From Paenibacillus psychroresistens (GTDB lineage: Bacteria > Bacillota > Bacilli > Paenibacillales > NBRC-103111), in the NCBI RefSeq assembly GCF_009728935.1, contig NZ_CP034235.1:4006001-4070000 (forward strand): a DNA stretch of 64,000 bases, given 5' to 3'. Below, one piece after another: positions 50,103-60,300 of this stretch (within the stretch, counting starts at the first letter, position 1; each line of letters begins with the position of its first letter). The translations under genes were made by a program, and so were the position numbers. The notes under the pieces are model-generated. The model saw only the letters and a list, made by a program, of their open reading frames with translations. It ran no database searches and was not told where the DNA came from.

Positions 50103-51620
50103 TCACTCCTTTTTTAAATTCTTAAATTTAACTTCAAAATTACCAGTGTATTGATTAGCTACATTTTCGGAGGGAGTGTTTAAACTGGACTGACCATTGA
50201 TAACAATTGCGTTTCCACTTTCAGAAATGGATTGGAGATTTGCTGTATTAACTAAAGCTGATGCACGTAGGTCAAATAAATATTTTGAACTATCTTCAAT
50301 GTTATTAAAATTCACTGTCAAAGTAATTTGGAGATTAGTATAAGAAATCCTGCGGATTAAAGCTCCTGGAGGAAGATTATCGTTAATTTCTTTTAATTGA
50401 GCTGCAACATTCTGTTTGTTTGCCTGAATTTCTGCAATAGCAGCCTCTGGATTTGTTTGGCCACCTGAAGGACCATTACTCTCAGTTTTAAACTGTGACT
50501 CCAAAATAGTTTTTTGTTGATTCTTAGTAACAAGAATCTCATCATTGGCATTTCTATCGATTAGATTATTATAATAGAAATAGCCCAAAGTCCCTGCACC
50601 TAGAATCCAAATAATTAACATAATGCTAATAATAAGTGGAAACAATTGATCTTCTCTACTAATTCTAGGGATTAGACTTATACTGGATTCATTATTCTCA
50701 TATAATGCCAAACCCATTGCTACACGATATTCATCAACCGTTTTATTGCCTAATTCCGATGTGAAATTAATGGTCTGAATATCCATAGTATCTGGCAGTG
50801 ATTGTTTAAGACCATTATGCAGTTGCTGTTTACCTTCGGTAGATCCAGTAAGGATAATCCGTGTAATCCGACTTGCACCCTCATAAATGCTGTACTGATA
50901 GAAGTTCAGCATGCGTGAAATTTCAGCTGTGACTTCACTCACTTGCTCAACAGATAATTCACCTTTAATACTATCTTCATCATTTTCTTCCAAGGACATA
51001 TCTCTCATGAAAATTGGATAACCATCATGAAACATATAGATCTCTAATAGTTTTTCATCCATGCTAATTAACATCGTGTCAGAAAAAGATTCATCCTGCT
51101 GTAACGCAATGGCTCTTGCTAGCGCAGTTGCTGATAATTCAGCAGAATTCACTTTAATTCCTGCGTCCTGCATTAGCTTCACATAGGTATTAATTAATTT
51201 TTTAGGTGCTGCATAAATAAATAGCTGGGTACTTACTTCATCAGTTCCTACTTTGACATAATCATATATCGGATCCTCAAATGGCAAATGAAGCGTCGTC
51301 TCGACCTCCAAATCAACCAACTGCCCTACCTCTTTAGGGTTAATTGTCGATACATTCATTCTGCGAATTATTATCTGTGAGGTTGGAACAGAGATAGTTG
51401 CTATCGCTCCATTCAAGCCTTCTTTTTTCACCCAAGCTTTGAGTTGGTTATTTAATGAAAGGACATCAACAATTTGATCCTCAACAATGGTTCCTTCTTG
51501 GATAGGAAGAAAGCCGTTAATGTCAACCACCCAGGATTTGTCCTTCTTTTTCAAGATGACATACCGCACGCCAGTTTGATCCAGTGTAATACCTATTCGT
51601 TTAGAACCTATGCCAAACAT
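50103..51620 (-). CDS. pilM: PilM-PilN fusion protein of the type IV pilus
   Basis: 505 residues. Residues 1-315 are an actin-like PilM domain (RIGITLDQTGVRYVILK, EVGQLVDLEVETTLHLPFED, LISMDEKLLEIYMFHDGYPI, RIILTGSTEGKQQLHNGLKQ). Residues about 330-355 are a membrane helix (LFPLIISIMLIIWILGAGTL), followed by a coiled coil and a PilN-like periplasm-side fold (LPPGALIRRISYTNLQITLT, SKYLFDLRASALVNTANLQS). Two proteins that are separate in most systems are thus joined, linking cytoplasmic PilM directly to the membrane. No separate pilN is seen between here and pilO. Confidence 0.85.
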   Translation of the reverse strand: MFGIGSKRIGITLDQTGVRYVILKKKDKSWVVDINGFLPIQEGTIVEDQIVDVLSLNNQLKAWVKKEGLNGAIATISVPTSQIIIRRMNVSTINPKEVGQLVDLEVETTLHLPFEDPIYDYVKVGTDEVSTQLFIYAAPKKLINTYVKLMQDAGIKVNSAELSATALARAIALQQDESFSDTMLISMDEKLLEIYMFHDGYPIFMRDMSLEENDEDSIKGELSVEQVSEVTAEISRMLNFYQYSIYEGASRITRIILTGSTEGKQQLHNGLKQSLPDTMDIQTINFTSELGNKTVDEYRVAMGLALYENNESSISLIPRISREDQLFPLIISIMLIIWILGAGTLGYFYYNNLIDRNANDEILVTKNQQKTILESQFKTESNGPSGGQTNPEAAIAEIQANKQNVAAQLKEINDNLPPGALIRRISYTNLQITLTVNFNNIEDSSKYLFDLRASALVNTANLQSISESGNAIVINGQSSLNTPSENVANQYTGNFEVKFKNLKKE

Positions 51621-51627
51621 TCAAAAA

Positions 51628-52392
51628 TCACATCCCATTTTCAAATATAGAAAGATAAATATCAACAATATCCGAACCATAACCAAATGCAATTAATGTC
51701 CCTAATGCTAGAAAGGGTCCGAATGGAATGGGTTGTTTTCGTTTTACAACTTTCAATAGCAACAGAATGCCACCTATTAATGTCCCTAATAAAGAAGCAA
51801 TAAATAAGGCTAATAAAATATAAGGGAAACCTATAAACCAACCACATAAAAAAAACAGTTTAGCATCGCCCATTCCCATTCCACCACGAGTTAGAATGAT
51901 TATTAGCAGGATAATTCCCCCTCCTACAATTGCACCTAACAAATAACTCCATATCGTATGTAAGGGAAAGCCCAAACTTGTTAGTAAAATAACGGGTGAA
52001 AAATAAAGCAGAATTTTATTCGGAATCAACATATACTTCAAATCAGAGATTGAGATTATGACAACTAAACTGACTAGTATCAAAGCATTTAGACCTTCTA
52101 GTGTCAAACCAAACCGTAAGTAAACCCAGAGAAATAATAATCCTGTAACAGTCTCTCCGAGTGGATATAACCACGAAACCGACACTTGGCAATACCTGCA
52201 TTTAGCACGTGAAATTAAAAAGCTTAGCACTGGAATGAGATCTCTTCCCTTTAATGGGGTTTTACAATTAGGGCAGTATGAGCCTGGAAAAATAATTGAT
52301 TCTTTTGCAGGCACTCTCATACCTACGACATTAAAAAACGAACCTAAAAGTAAACCTAAAACAAAAAAATAACAAGATAGTAGTATGGTCAT
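51628..52392 (-). CDS. pilD: Type IV prepilin peptidase / N-methyltransferase PilD
   Basis: 254 residues from ATG 52392 (MTILLSCYFFVLGLLLGSFF); a GTG four codons upstream is possible. The N-terminal domain carries the zinc-binding pairs CPNCKTPLKG and CRYC of bifunctional PilD; the C-terminal A24 core has ISDLKYMLIPNKILLYF and GGMGMGDAKLFFLCGWFIGF with the catalytic aspartates. Eight or so membrane segments. It cleaves and methylates the pilin encoded just upstream, from which it is separated by a terminator-like hairpin. Confidence 0.94.
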   Translation of the reverse strand: MTILLSCYFFVLGLLLGSFFNVVGMRVPAKESIIFPGSYCPNCKTPLKGRDLIPVLSFLISRAKCRYCQVSVSWLYPLGETVTGLLFLWVYLRFGLTLEGLNALILVSLVVIISISDLKYMLIPNKILLYFSPVILLTSLGFPLHTIWSYLLGAIVGGGIILLIIILTRGGMGMGDAKLFFLCGWFIGFPYILLALFIASLLGTLIGGILLLLKVVKRKQPIPFGPFLALGTLIAFGYGSDIVDIYLSIFENGM

Positions 52393-52426
52393 TTTAAACT
52401 CCACTCACTTATTAACTTTCTCAGGG

Positions 52427-52454
52427 AAAAAGGAACCAGACTTAACTGGTTCCC
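52427..52454 (-). terminator. Terminator-like hairpin directly after the pilin gene
   Basis: On the minus strand GGAACCAG and CTGGTTCC pair around a six-base loop and are followed by TTTTT, 27 bases after the pilin stop codon. It probably limits read-through into pilD-pilM-pilO so that pilin mRNA dominates. Confidence 0.85.
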
Positions 52455-52480
52455 TACTGAAATGTATTTATAATGTGTTA

Positions 52481-52969
52481 TTACTTATCAATTAACTGGG
52501 TAAGGTTGAAAGTTTTGTTATCTACTGTAGTACCCCCCGCTACTGCAGCACCAGCTAAAATTGTAATGTTATCAAGTGTTCCATCATCTTTAAATGTAAC
52601 TATTCCACCATTTATCGTATTCTTAGTACTTGGTAATACCATTGTTGATTCAAGGTAACCTTTTGAGATTAGACCACCTTCAGCAGAAGCAGTTGCAACT
52701 CCAGTAATTTCTCCTGTACCACCTTTAATATTAATTGTTTTACCTTTAAAATCTCCATTTAGCTCAGTTGTAACCGCTAATCTAGCAGCATCATAAATTT
52801 GTCGCCCTGTTGCTATATCAGCATCGGCTTTGGAATTGCCAATAATCCGACTAACCATCGGAACAGCAATAGCCGCAATAATACCCAGAATTACTATTAC
52901 CGCTAGTAATTCTATTAATGTAAAACCTTTTTGATTCTTTTTAAGTTGCTTAATTATAAATGTTGTCAT
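52481..52969 (-). CDS. pilA: Type IV major pilin (PilA-like)
   Basis: 162 residues from ATG 52969, six bases after GGAGG; the in-frame ATG at 52990 is less likely. A short basic leader ends in KNQKG, followed by FTLIELLAVIVILGIIAAIA, the type IVa signal with Glu5 and cleavage after Gly. The C-terminal domain is Gly/Ala/Thr rich with GGTGEITGVATASAEGG and GGIVTFKDDG, and has no cysteine pair for a disulfide loop. Position after pilC fits the main structural pilin. Confidence 0.93.
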   Translation of the reverse strand: MTTFIIKQLKKNQKGFTLIELLAVIVILGIIAAIAVPMVSRIIGNSKADADIATGRQIYDAARLAVTTELNGDFKGKTINIKGGTGEITGVATASAEGGLISKGYLESTMVLPSTKNTINGGIVTFKDDGTLDNITILAGAAVAGGTTVDNKTFNLTQLIDK

Positions 52970-53061
52970 TTTAAATCCTCCAATTATCATTTTTTATTTT
53001 ATAGTACAATAATACCACGACTTTAGAACTATTCATATTAAAAATATGAACAATGTTTGAA

Positions 53062-54273
53062 CTACTTGCCAAAATTTTCATACATTCCAAACATCGGAAT
53101 CATGACTGCGGCAACAATTACTCCTACTACACCTGCTAAGAAAACTAGCAATAAAGGCTCTATCAGAGATTTAAGTCTATCAACTGTCTGTTCTACATCC
53201 ATCTCGTAAAAATCAGCAATCTTCTCCAGCATTTTATCTAATGAGCCAGTTTCTTCACCAATTGCAATCATTTGAGTTACCAAGGGTGGAAATACCCAAG
53301 CTTTTCGTAATGGATCGGATAATGGTTTTCCCTGACGAAGGGATTCTGCTGACTTACGAATAAAACCACCAATAACTTTGTTATTCACTACTTCTTCTAC
53401 TATACTTAATGACTGTAATACAGGTACTGAACTCGAATAAAGGGAGGATAAAGTGCGTGTCATTTGAGCAACAGCACCTTTTTGGCGCAATTTACCGAAT
53501 ATTGGCATTTTAAGTAAGCCGTAATCGATTATATAAGCACCGCGTGTAGTCCTTTTAGCGATTTGATAAATGACAATAATTCCAATTACACAGATTAACC
53601 AGATGTACCATTGATGAGAAAGACTATTACTTGCCGCTAATACAATTTTAGTAATTGTGGGCAACTCTGCATTCATTGATTCAAACATGGTTACAAATTG
53701 TGGCACAACGGCTTTTAACAGATAAATTACAGCTGAAATTGCAATAAAACCAACAATAGCGGGATAAGTTAGAGCAGATTTTATTTTCTCACGCGTTACA
53801 TGTTCCTTCTCGAAGAAAATAGCTAATCTCTCAAGCGTACCTTCTAAATCTCCTGATTCTTCACCAGCCCGAACCATATTAACAAACATTGAAGGGAAAA
53901 TTCGTTTGTGATCCATAAGCGATTGCGAAAAAGACACTCCCCGCAATAGACTAGAATTCACATCTACCAGCGCTTTTTTTAATGGCTTGCTTTCAGATTG
54001 CTCTCCTAGGATCCTAGTTGCTTCCACTATGTTGACACCTGCTCGAATTAATGTTGCAAACTGTCGACAATAAACTATAAAATGAATAGTTTTTACCGGA
54101 TTCCCAATATATATTTCTACAGATAACACCGTTTTTTTGCGTTCTTTTAATGTGAGCACAACCAGGCCACGCTTACGTAGTTCCTCTACTGCAGCAGATT
54201 TATCATGTGCTGCTAATGTACCTTTTTGCTGCCCGCTGCTTGCTGATCTGGCTTGGTATACAAATTGGGCCAT
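53062..54273 (-). CDS. pilC: Type IV pilus platform protein PilC
   Basis: 403 residues, with two GspF/T2SF domains: YCRQFATLIRAGVNIVEATR in the first and MTRTLSSLYSSSVPVLQSLS in the second, each followed by membrane helices (TYPAIVGFIAISAVIYLLKA, LLLVFLAGVVGVIVAAVMIP). A standard inner-membrane platform that connects PilB and PilT to the growing pilus. The ATG overlaps the last base of the pilT stop codon region, so the genes are co-translated. Confidence 0.95.
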   Translation of the reverse strand: MAQFVYQARSASSGQQKGTLAAHDKSAAVEELRKRGLVVLTLKERKKTVLSVEIYIGNPVKTIHFIVYCRQFATLIRAGVNIVEATRILGEQSESKPLKKALVDVNSSLLRGVSFSQSLMDHKRIFPSMFVNMVRAGEESGDLEGTLERLAIFFEKEHVTREKIKSALTYPAIVGFIAISAVIYLLKAVVPQFVTMFESMNAELPTITKIVLAASNSLSHQWYIWLICVIGIIVIYQIAKRTTRGAYIIDYGLLKMPIFGKLRQKGAVAQMTRTLSSLYSSSVPVLQSLSIVEEVVNNKVIGGFIRKSAESLRQGKPLSDPLRKAWVFPPLVTQMIAIGEETGSLDKMLEKIADFYEMDVEQTVDRLKSLIEPLLLVFLAGVVGVIVAAVMIPMFGMYENFGK

Positions 54274-55322
54274 TACATACCCCCTTCAGTCAGATATGCT
54301 TTAGCCGCAGATGGTTCAATCAGCCCTTGCTGCAGTTGATCTCTGATCGTCATTTCCAAAGTGTGCATCCCCAATGCCCGGCTAGTCTGCATTACACTTT
54401 TAATTTGATGAATTTTTTCAGAGCGTATTAAATTTGCTACTGCAGGCGTGTTAATCAGAATTTCTGTCGCACAGCTTCTTCCTAGTCCTTTTGGTTTGGG
54501 GAATAATCTTTGTGAGATTACACCTGCAAGAACAGATGCCAATTGGACACGAATTTGACCTTGCTGATGACCAGGAAATGCATCAATAATTCGATCAATG
54601 GTTTGGGCTGCATCTGTTGTATGCAGTGTTGCAAAAACCAAATGGCCAGTTTCCGCTGCTGTAACAGCTGCAGAAATAGTTTCTAAATCACGCATCTCTC
54701 CAACTAATATAACATCAGGATCTTGGCGAAGTGCCGCCCTTAATCCATTGGAAAAGCTTTTTGTATCGTTGCCGACTTCACGTTGATCAATAATCGATTT
54801 ATTGTGGGTATGTAGATATTCGATTGGATCTTCCAATGTTACAATATGATGTTTTTGTGTTTTGTTAATGAAATCAATCATTGCAGCGAGCGTCGAAGAT
54901 TTACCACTACCTGTTGGTCCGGTTACAAGCACAAGTCCTTGGGGCTTCAAAGCCAAAGTGCTAACAATAGACGGGAGCTGCAGCTGCTCAAGTGTCGGGA
55001 TTTTAGTAGGGATGGTCCGAATCGCGATACTTACTCTCCCTCTTTGTCTATAGGCATTAATTCTGTAGCGTGAGAGGCCCTCAAGCTCATAGGAAAAATC
55101 TATTTCTCCAGCATTCTCAAAGCGCTCTGCTTGTTCTCTACTTAACAATGATTCTGCCATTTTTGCAGTCTCTTCAGAATTAAGTGACTCACTTTCTAAT
55201 GGTTTTAAAGAACCGTTTATTCTAAGTACTGGAGGAGAGCCAACTGAAATGTGTAAATCTGACGCATTCATTTCATGTGCTATCTTGAGAAGCTCAACCA
55301 TACTTTCTAGTGAATGTGGCAC
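54273..55322 (-). CDS. pilT: Retraction ATPase PilT
   Basis: 349 residues from GTG 55322, which lies seven bases after GGAGGG; the in-frame ATG at 55337 is part of that site. Core motifs: NASDLHISVGSPPVLRINGS, Walker A GLVLVTGPTGSGKSSTLAAM, IVTLEDPIEYLHTH, Walker B DPDVILVGEMRDLETISAAV, and the His box ETGHLVFATLHTTDA. The C-terminal retraction signature appears as AIGEEG-like helix region. The hexameric motor depolymerises pili, which predicts twitching or DNA uptake. Confidence 0.95.
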   Translation of the reverse strand: MPHSLESMVELLKIAHEMNASDLHISVGSPPVLRINGSLKPLESESLNSEETAKMAESLLSREQAERFENAGEIDFSYELEGLSRYRINAYRQRGRVSIAIRTIPTKIPTLEQLQLPSIVSTLALKPQGLVLVTGPTGSGKSSTLAAMIDFINKTQKHHIVTLEDPIEYLHTHNKSIIDQREVGNDTKSFSNGLRAALRQDPDVILVGEMRDLETISAAVTAAETGHLVFATLHTTDAAQTIDRIIDAFPGHQQGQIRVQLASVLAGVISQRLFPKPKGLGRSCATEILINTPAVANLIRSEKIHQIKSVMQTSRALGMHTLEMTIRDQLQQGLIEPSAAKAYLTEGGM

Positions 55323-55341
55323 TGAAGATCCCTCCATTTAT

Positions 55342-57006
55342 TTATAATGAAACTGTCTCTCTAATTACTTCTTGCAATGAGGTAATTCCTTGCAGCACTT
55401 TCTCAATTCCATCATCCATCAATTGAATCATTCCATGTTCAAGTGCAGCGACCCGTAAATCATGAATTGAAGCTGAATCTGTAATGAATTGCCGGATATA
55501 ATCATTAATAAGCAGAACCTCATGAATAGCAATTCTTCCACGATAGCCTGATCTGCCGCATGCTGTACAACCAGCTCCCTTATAGAGCTTTGTAGCCGTA
55601 ATTCCACGACTTGTGAGAAAAATAATTTCTTGCTCTGTTGGAACATAAGACGTTCTGCAATCTTCACAAATTTGACGAACTAACCGTTGAGCCACAACAC
55701 CTATTAATGAAGAAGCTATTAAATAGGATTCGATCCCCATATCACGAAAGCGTGTTACCGTACTAATAGAATCATTCGTATGGAGCGTTGATAAAACTAA
55801 ATGCCCGGTTAATGATGCACGAATCGCAATTTCTGCAGTTTCAGCATCTCGAATTTCTCCGACCATAACAATATTAGGATCTTGCCGTAATATGGAGCGT
55901 AATCCAGTTGCAAAGGATAACCCAATGGTTGAATTGACATGAACTTGATTGATTCCAGGCAATTGATATTCCACTGGATCTTCGACAGTGATAATATTAG
56001 CATTTTCCTGATTAAGATGACTGAGAGCAGAATATAATGTAGTTGTTTTCCCACTGCCTGTTGGACCGGTTATTAGCATGATTCCATAAGGTCTTTCGAT
56101 CATAGTTTTAAAAAGCTGTGAATTATATTTATTAAATCCAAGTTGGTTAATTGGTTTAACCCCTGTGCTTAGATCTAAAAGTCGTAAAACAATCTTCTCT
56201 CCATGGATAGTCGGTAAAGAGGATACACGAATATCAATAGATTTGTAATCAATAACCATCTTAATTCTTCCATCCTGCGGAAGACGACGTTCGGCGATAT
56301 TCAGCTTGGCCATAATCTTCAGTCTTGCTGTGATAAAACCTTGCATCTGCTTAGGAATTGTTCGTTCAGTCCTGAGCTTGCCGTCCACTCGATATCGAAT
56401 TGCTAGTGTAATTTCACCGGGATCAACATGAATATCAGATACTTTTAATTGGACGGCTTGTTGAATCATTTGGTTTACAAGCCTAACTATTGGCGCATCT
56501 TCATTAGTAATCTCTGTTTCTCTTATATCTTCATTAGTAGGAAGATCAACCATCATTTGATTCATTGAATCCTGCAGACCATAATGTCTAGCAATTGCCC
56601 GTTGCAATTCATCTCGACTGGATATGGCTGGTTCTATCCGAAACCCCGTGCTCATTCTCAGCTCTTCAATCGCAAAGTAATCCAATGGATCAGCCATTGC
56701 TACCATTAATTTACTGCCATCTTTACTTAGTGGAATAACTTGATATCTCCTTGCTAAGCTTTCAGGAATAATTTGAATGATGGCTGCTTCGATTTGATAT
56801 TTACTCAAATTCACATGTGGTATACCTAGTTGGAATTCTAATACTTCAATTAACTGTTGTTCTGTAACATAACCTTGTGAGATAAGTAAATCGCCTAGCT
56901 TTTGTTTGGTTTTACTTTGCTCACCTAAAGCTTGTTTTAGCTGATCATCTGATATGATTCCACTATCAACTAGCAAATCTCCCAATCTCTTTTTTACATT
57001 TACCAT
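55342..57006 (-). CDS. pilB: Extension ATPase PilB
   Basis: 554 residues. N-terminal MshEN domain (about 1-160, KRLGDLLVDSGIISDDQLKQ, KLGDLLISQGYVTEQQLIEV), which in relatives binds c-di-GMP, then the secretion ATPase core: VSDIHVDPGEITLAIRYRVD, Walker A MLITGPTGSGKTTTLYSALS, IITVEDPVEYQLPGINQVHV, Walker B DPNIVMVGEIRDAETAEIAI, TGHLVLSTLHTNDSIST, and a zinc motif CEDCRT with CTACGRSGYRGR. It is first in the pilus operon, five bases before the pilT ribosome binding site. Confidence 0.96.
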   Translation of the reverse strand: MVNVKKRLGDLLVDSGIISDDQLKQALGEQSKTKQKLGDLLISQGYVTEQQLIEVLEFQLGIPHVNLSKYQIEAAIIQIIPESLARRYQVIPLSKDGSKLMVAMADPLDYFAIEELRMSTGFRIEPAISSRDELQRAIARHYGLQDSMNQMMVDLPTNEDIRETEITNEDAPIVRLVNQMIQQAVQLKVSDIHVDPGEITLAIRYRVDGKLRTERTIPKQMQGFITARLKIMAKLNIAERRLPQDGRIKMVIDYKSIDIRVSSLPTIHGEKIVLRLLDLSTGVKPINQLGFNKYNSQLFKTMIERPYGIMLITGPTGSGKTTTLYSALSHLNQENANIITVEDPVEYQLPGINQVHVNSTIGLSFATGLRSILRQDPNIVMVGEIRDAETAEIAIRASLTGHLVLSTLHTNDSISTVTRFRDMGIESYLIASSLIGVVAQRLVRQICEDCRTSYVPTEQEIIFLTSRGITATKLYKGAGCTACGRSGYRGRIAIHEVLLINDYIRQFITDSASIHDLRVAALEHGMIQLMDDGIEKVLQGITSLQEVIRETVSL

Positions 57007-57354
57007 TCTGATTCAACTCCACAACAAATTTTCGACCTAAAAGAGCTAAAGTTTAATAGTTCGAAAGTCTTAATTTTTTGTAAAATAATTCAAAATTCTT
57101 TCTTGCGCTTACCTTATTTATAACATATTATAGAATATGTATAGCATAGCATATTTTTTAACACAATGTGGCATTTTTCTTTAATATCCGCAAAATATCA
57201 CGTTTTTTTTGGATTTAACAATAATTATTTTAGCGAATTTGTGTTAATTTCACTAATTTTTGTCTATTAACAAATTTATTTAGAGTAGTTCTACAGAACT
57301 ATTACTAAAAATCTAAAAAAATATTCACTATGACTCAAACAAAGGATGATTCTA
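57007..57354. other. Divergent AT-rich intergenic region between pilB and the Ig-like surface protein
   Basis: 348 bases, strongly AT-rich with no credible open frame. It must hold both the pilus operon promoter and that of the plus-strand surface protein. Visible elements are a perfect inverted repeat at 57123-57140 and several T-runs. No riboswitch core, tRNA or repeat was recognised. Confidence 0.8.
57123..57140. promoter_or_regulatory. Perfect inverted repeat, candidate operator
   Basis: ACATATT-ATAG-AATATGT, seven-base arms, in the middle of the divergent intergenic region. A shared operator for the pilus operon and the surface protein is possible; in AT-rich DNA such repeats also arise by chance. 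Confidence 0.35.
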
Positions 57355-60300
57355 ATGAAAACACTTACTCTTTTCGACAAGCTTAAACCAAAGAAAACTG
57401 GATTGAAAAAAAAGCAATTAAATCTACTATTAATTGCCACTCTTATTATTTCCTCAATTAGTTATATTGGCAATAAACCTGGCATTGCCCATGCTGCTGC
57501 TGCTCCAATTACTATTTCATTAAAATCAACTATAACGAATGGAAACTATGTATCTAGCGGTAAATTAGGGACAACCGCTTTAACAGCTTCTTCTACTAGT
57601 GTATGGTTCGGAGAGCTATTTGATTTAGAAGATCTCGGAAACGGGGATTTTGCATTAAAATCTAGAGCAAACAAACTCTATGTATCCGTTAATAGTAGCA
57701 ATGCACTTATTGCCTCTAAGTCATCTACTGCAACATCTATTCTAACTTCTGCCGAGAAGTTCAAAAAAACAATTAATTCAAACAATACAATTTCTCTAAA
57801 TTCTAATTCAACACTTAAATATGTGACAGTAAATTTAACTACCAATCAGCTTACAGCCAGCCAACTTACTAATACTAGTAACGCAGAGCAATTTCAAATC
57901 TCGACCCCATATGATTTAAACAAAACAATTCGAATTTTAGAGATTACCGAAAGTGGTAGTTCTGATTTAAATGTGGACACGGTAATTGGTAATACAACAA
58001 ATAACATTGTAGTTTTTGAAACTATAAAGATGAAGACTTTTGTTGCTTTGAGAGGCGAACTGGATGGTAAATACGATGCTATCTATATTGGTAAAGGAAT
58101 ATATAATCCTACTGGTGTTGCACCTGGTGTAATGAACGCTACAGGAACAGATGCTCTTCATAATACAAAAGCTTTATTAAATGATATTACTAACCTAAAA
58201 GCAAATGAGATTGTTAATGGATATATCAATAAAGGACTTCCAGTAATGTTTTATAGCGATCAAGCTACTAACGGTGGGTTTTTATATCAGAATAAATTTG
58301 CAGATGGTAGCAGAGGAAAATTATATACAACTTTCTCAACATACAATTCGTTAACTCCAAAAAGTAATGTCATATTCGTCTCAGCAGCAGATATTCTCAG
58401 CACAACGGCTTTTATTAACAAAACTAATTTATTACAGAATGCAAACATTCGCCCTCGAATAAACATGACGTCTAAACCAATTGATTATACAGCAGACGTT
58501 AATAAAATATACTTTGCAGGAGAAGACCTTACTTTCACCTTTAATATAGGGAATGTTGCAGACATTACCCAAAGGCATTTGGTAGCTAAATTATATATGG
58601 GAATAGATTACGTTCTGCTGTTTGGAGCAGATCAATTAATCGCTACTCAACCGATTACTTCACTAACTGGAAATACGCTTACCTTCCATCTACCTAAAGG
58701 ATATTCAGGGCTTCATTATTGGAAGTTAGAATTAGTAGATTTAGGTAATAGCCTAAAAGATACGGAAACTGGACTTATTCGCTATAAGGATCAAAAAACA
58801 ATAATCAACGTATTGCAAGTATTACCTGTAAACGGAGATTCGAGTTCCCTCTTAAAACCAACCAACTTAAATCAAAGCTATTTGGAAACACCCGATTATA
58901 AAATTAATATAACTGTTAAAACCATAACTGATTTTAATACAAGCGATTATCTAAACTTAAATGGTAAATATGATATGATTATTTTTGGATTTACTGATTC
59001 TTATAATAACTCAGCTGAAATTAATGCGCTTGCTTCTGCTGCAACTAAAGCTTTTATAAAAACAGGACAAAGTGTAATGTTTACACATGATACGATTTTT
59101 AATAACGGTACCACTAGCAATCAAAATTGGCTTAATTACTTCCAAACAGCTACGGGTCAAATTGCTCCTTGGACTAATATGGGATATGGGGCACCACTGA
59201 CCTCTACTACAACAAAAAAAGTAAATGATGGTATATTAACTCAGTTTCCTTTTTATATTGGCAGTGCTGGAATCACTCCTTCCGTTGCATTAACACATGA
59301 CCAATATTACACACTCGATCTAGAAAATCGCAACATTATACCTTGGTATAACATTACTGGAGGTACTCGAGATAACGATGATAGCTGGAATCATTATTAT
59401 ACTTATTCCAACGGCAATGTAACTTATTCAGGTACTGGACATACAAATACAAATTTCCCAGATTGGGAACAGAAGCTTTTTGTTAACACAATGTATAGAG
59501 CATTTATTGGTTCCAATCATGCTCCAACTCTTGAGATCTACTCTCCTGAAGCTTATTCAATTTCAGCTAACAATATTATTCCTTCAACTAGTAATATATT
59601 AGTCAGCTTTAAACCGGATGATTTTGACTTGGTAGATCGTACTTTAAACACTACTATCAAATACAAAATTAATAATAGTGGGAACTGGGTAACTTGGCTA
59701 GCAGAATCCGAAAGATCATCTGGTGAAGTTATAACACAAAATTTTGCCAACCCACTCCCAATTTCAGATTATCCTTTTGGTGGTGATTTGACTATTCAAA
59801 TTTCAACAACAGATAAGAGCTTTGCTATCGTAACAAAAGAAATTGTAGTAAAGATTGTCAATGTAGCAGCTAACTTAGACATAAGTCGTACGGTTTCTGC
59901 AAATGTAATAGAAAATCAAATAGAAAAAAATGAAAATGTGGATATTACCTATACCATTGCTCCAAAATCGATTGCTTCAGCTACTGGGATTGCTGCATCC
60001 GATTTGGTTATTAGAGGAATAAAACTTCAAGAATTATTCCCTGCCGATATGGACATTATCACTCTTCCTAGTATAATTACTGGTCAAAACAAAACCGGTA
60101 GCCTTGCTACTGGATTCACACTAAATGGTAATCTACCTGATATCCAGTACAGACTTAATGGAACAAAGTTTATAGCAGATCCAATTGTATTTAAAATCAC
60201 AGTTAAGCCTTCCAAGAACAAAAACTATTTATTAAATAATTCAAATTTAACTTTTAGTGATTTTAAAATTGGAAGTCTAACGCCGCTATCGAAAACACTT

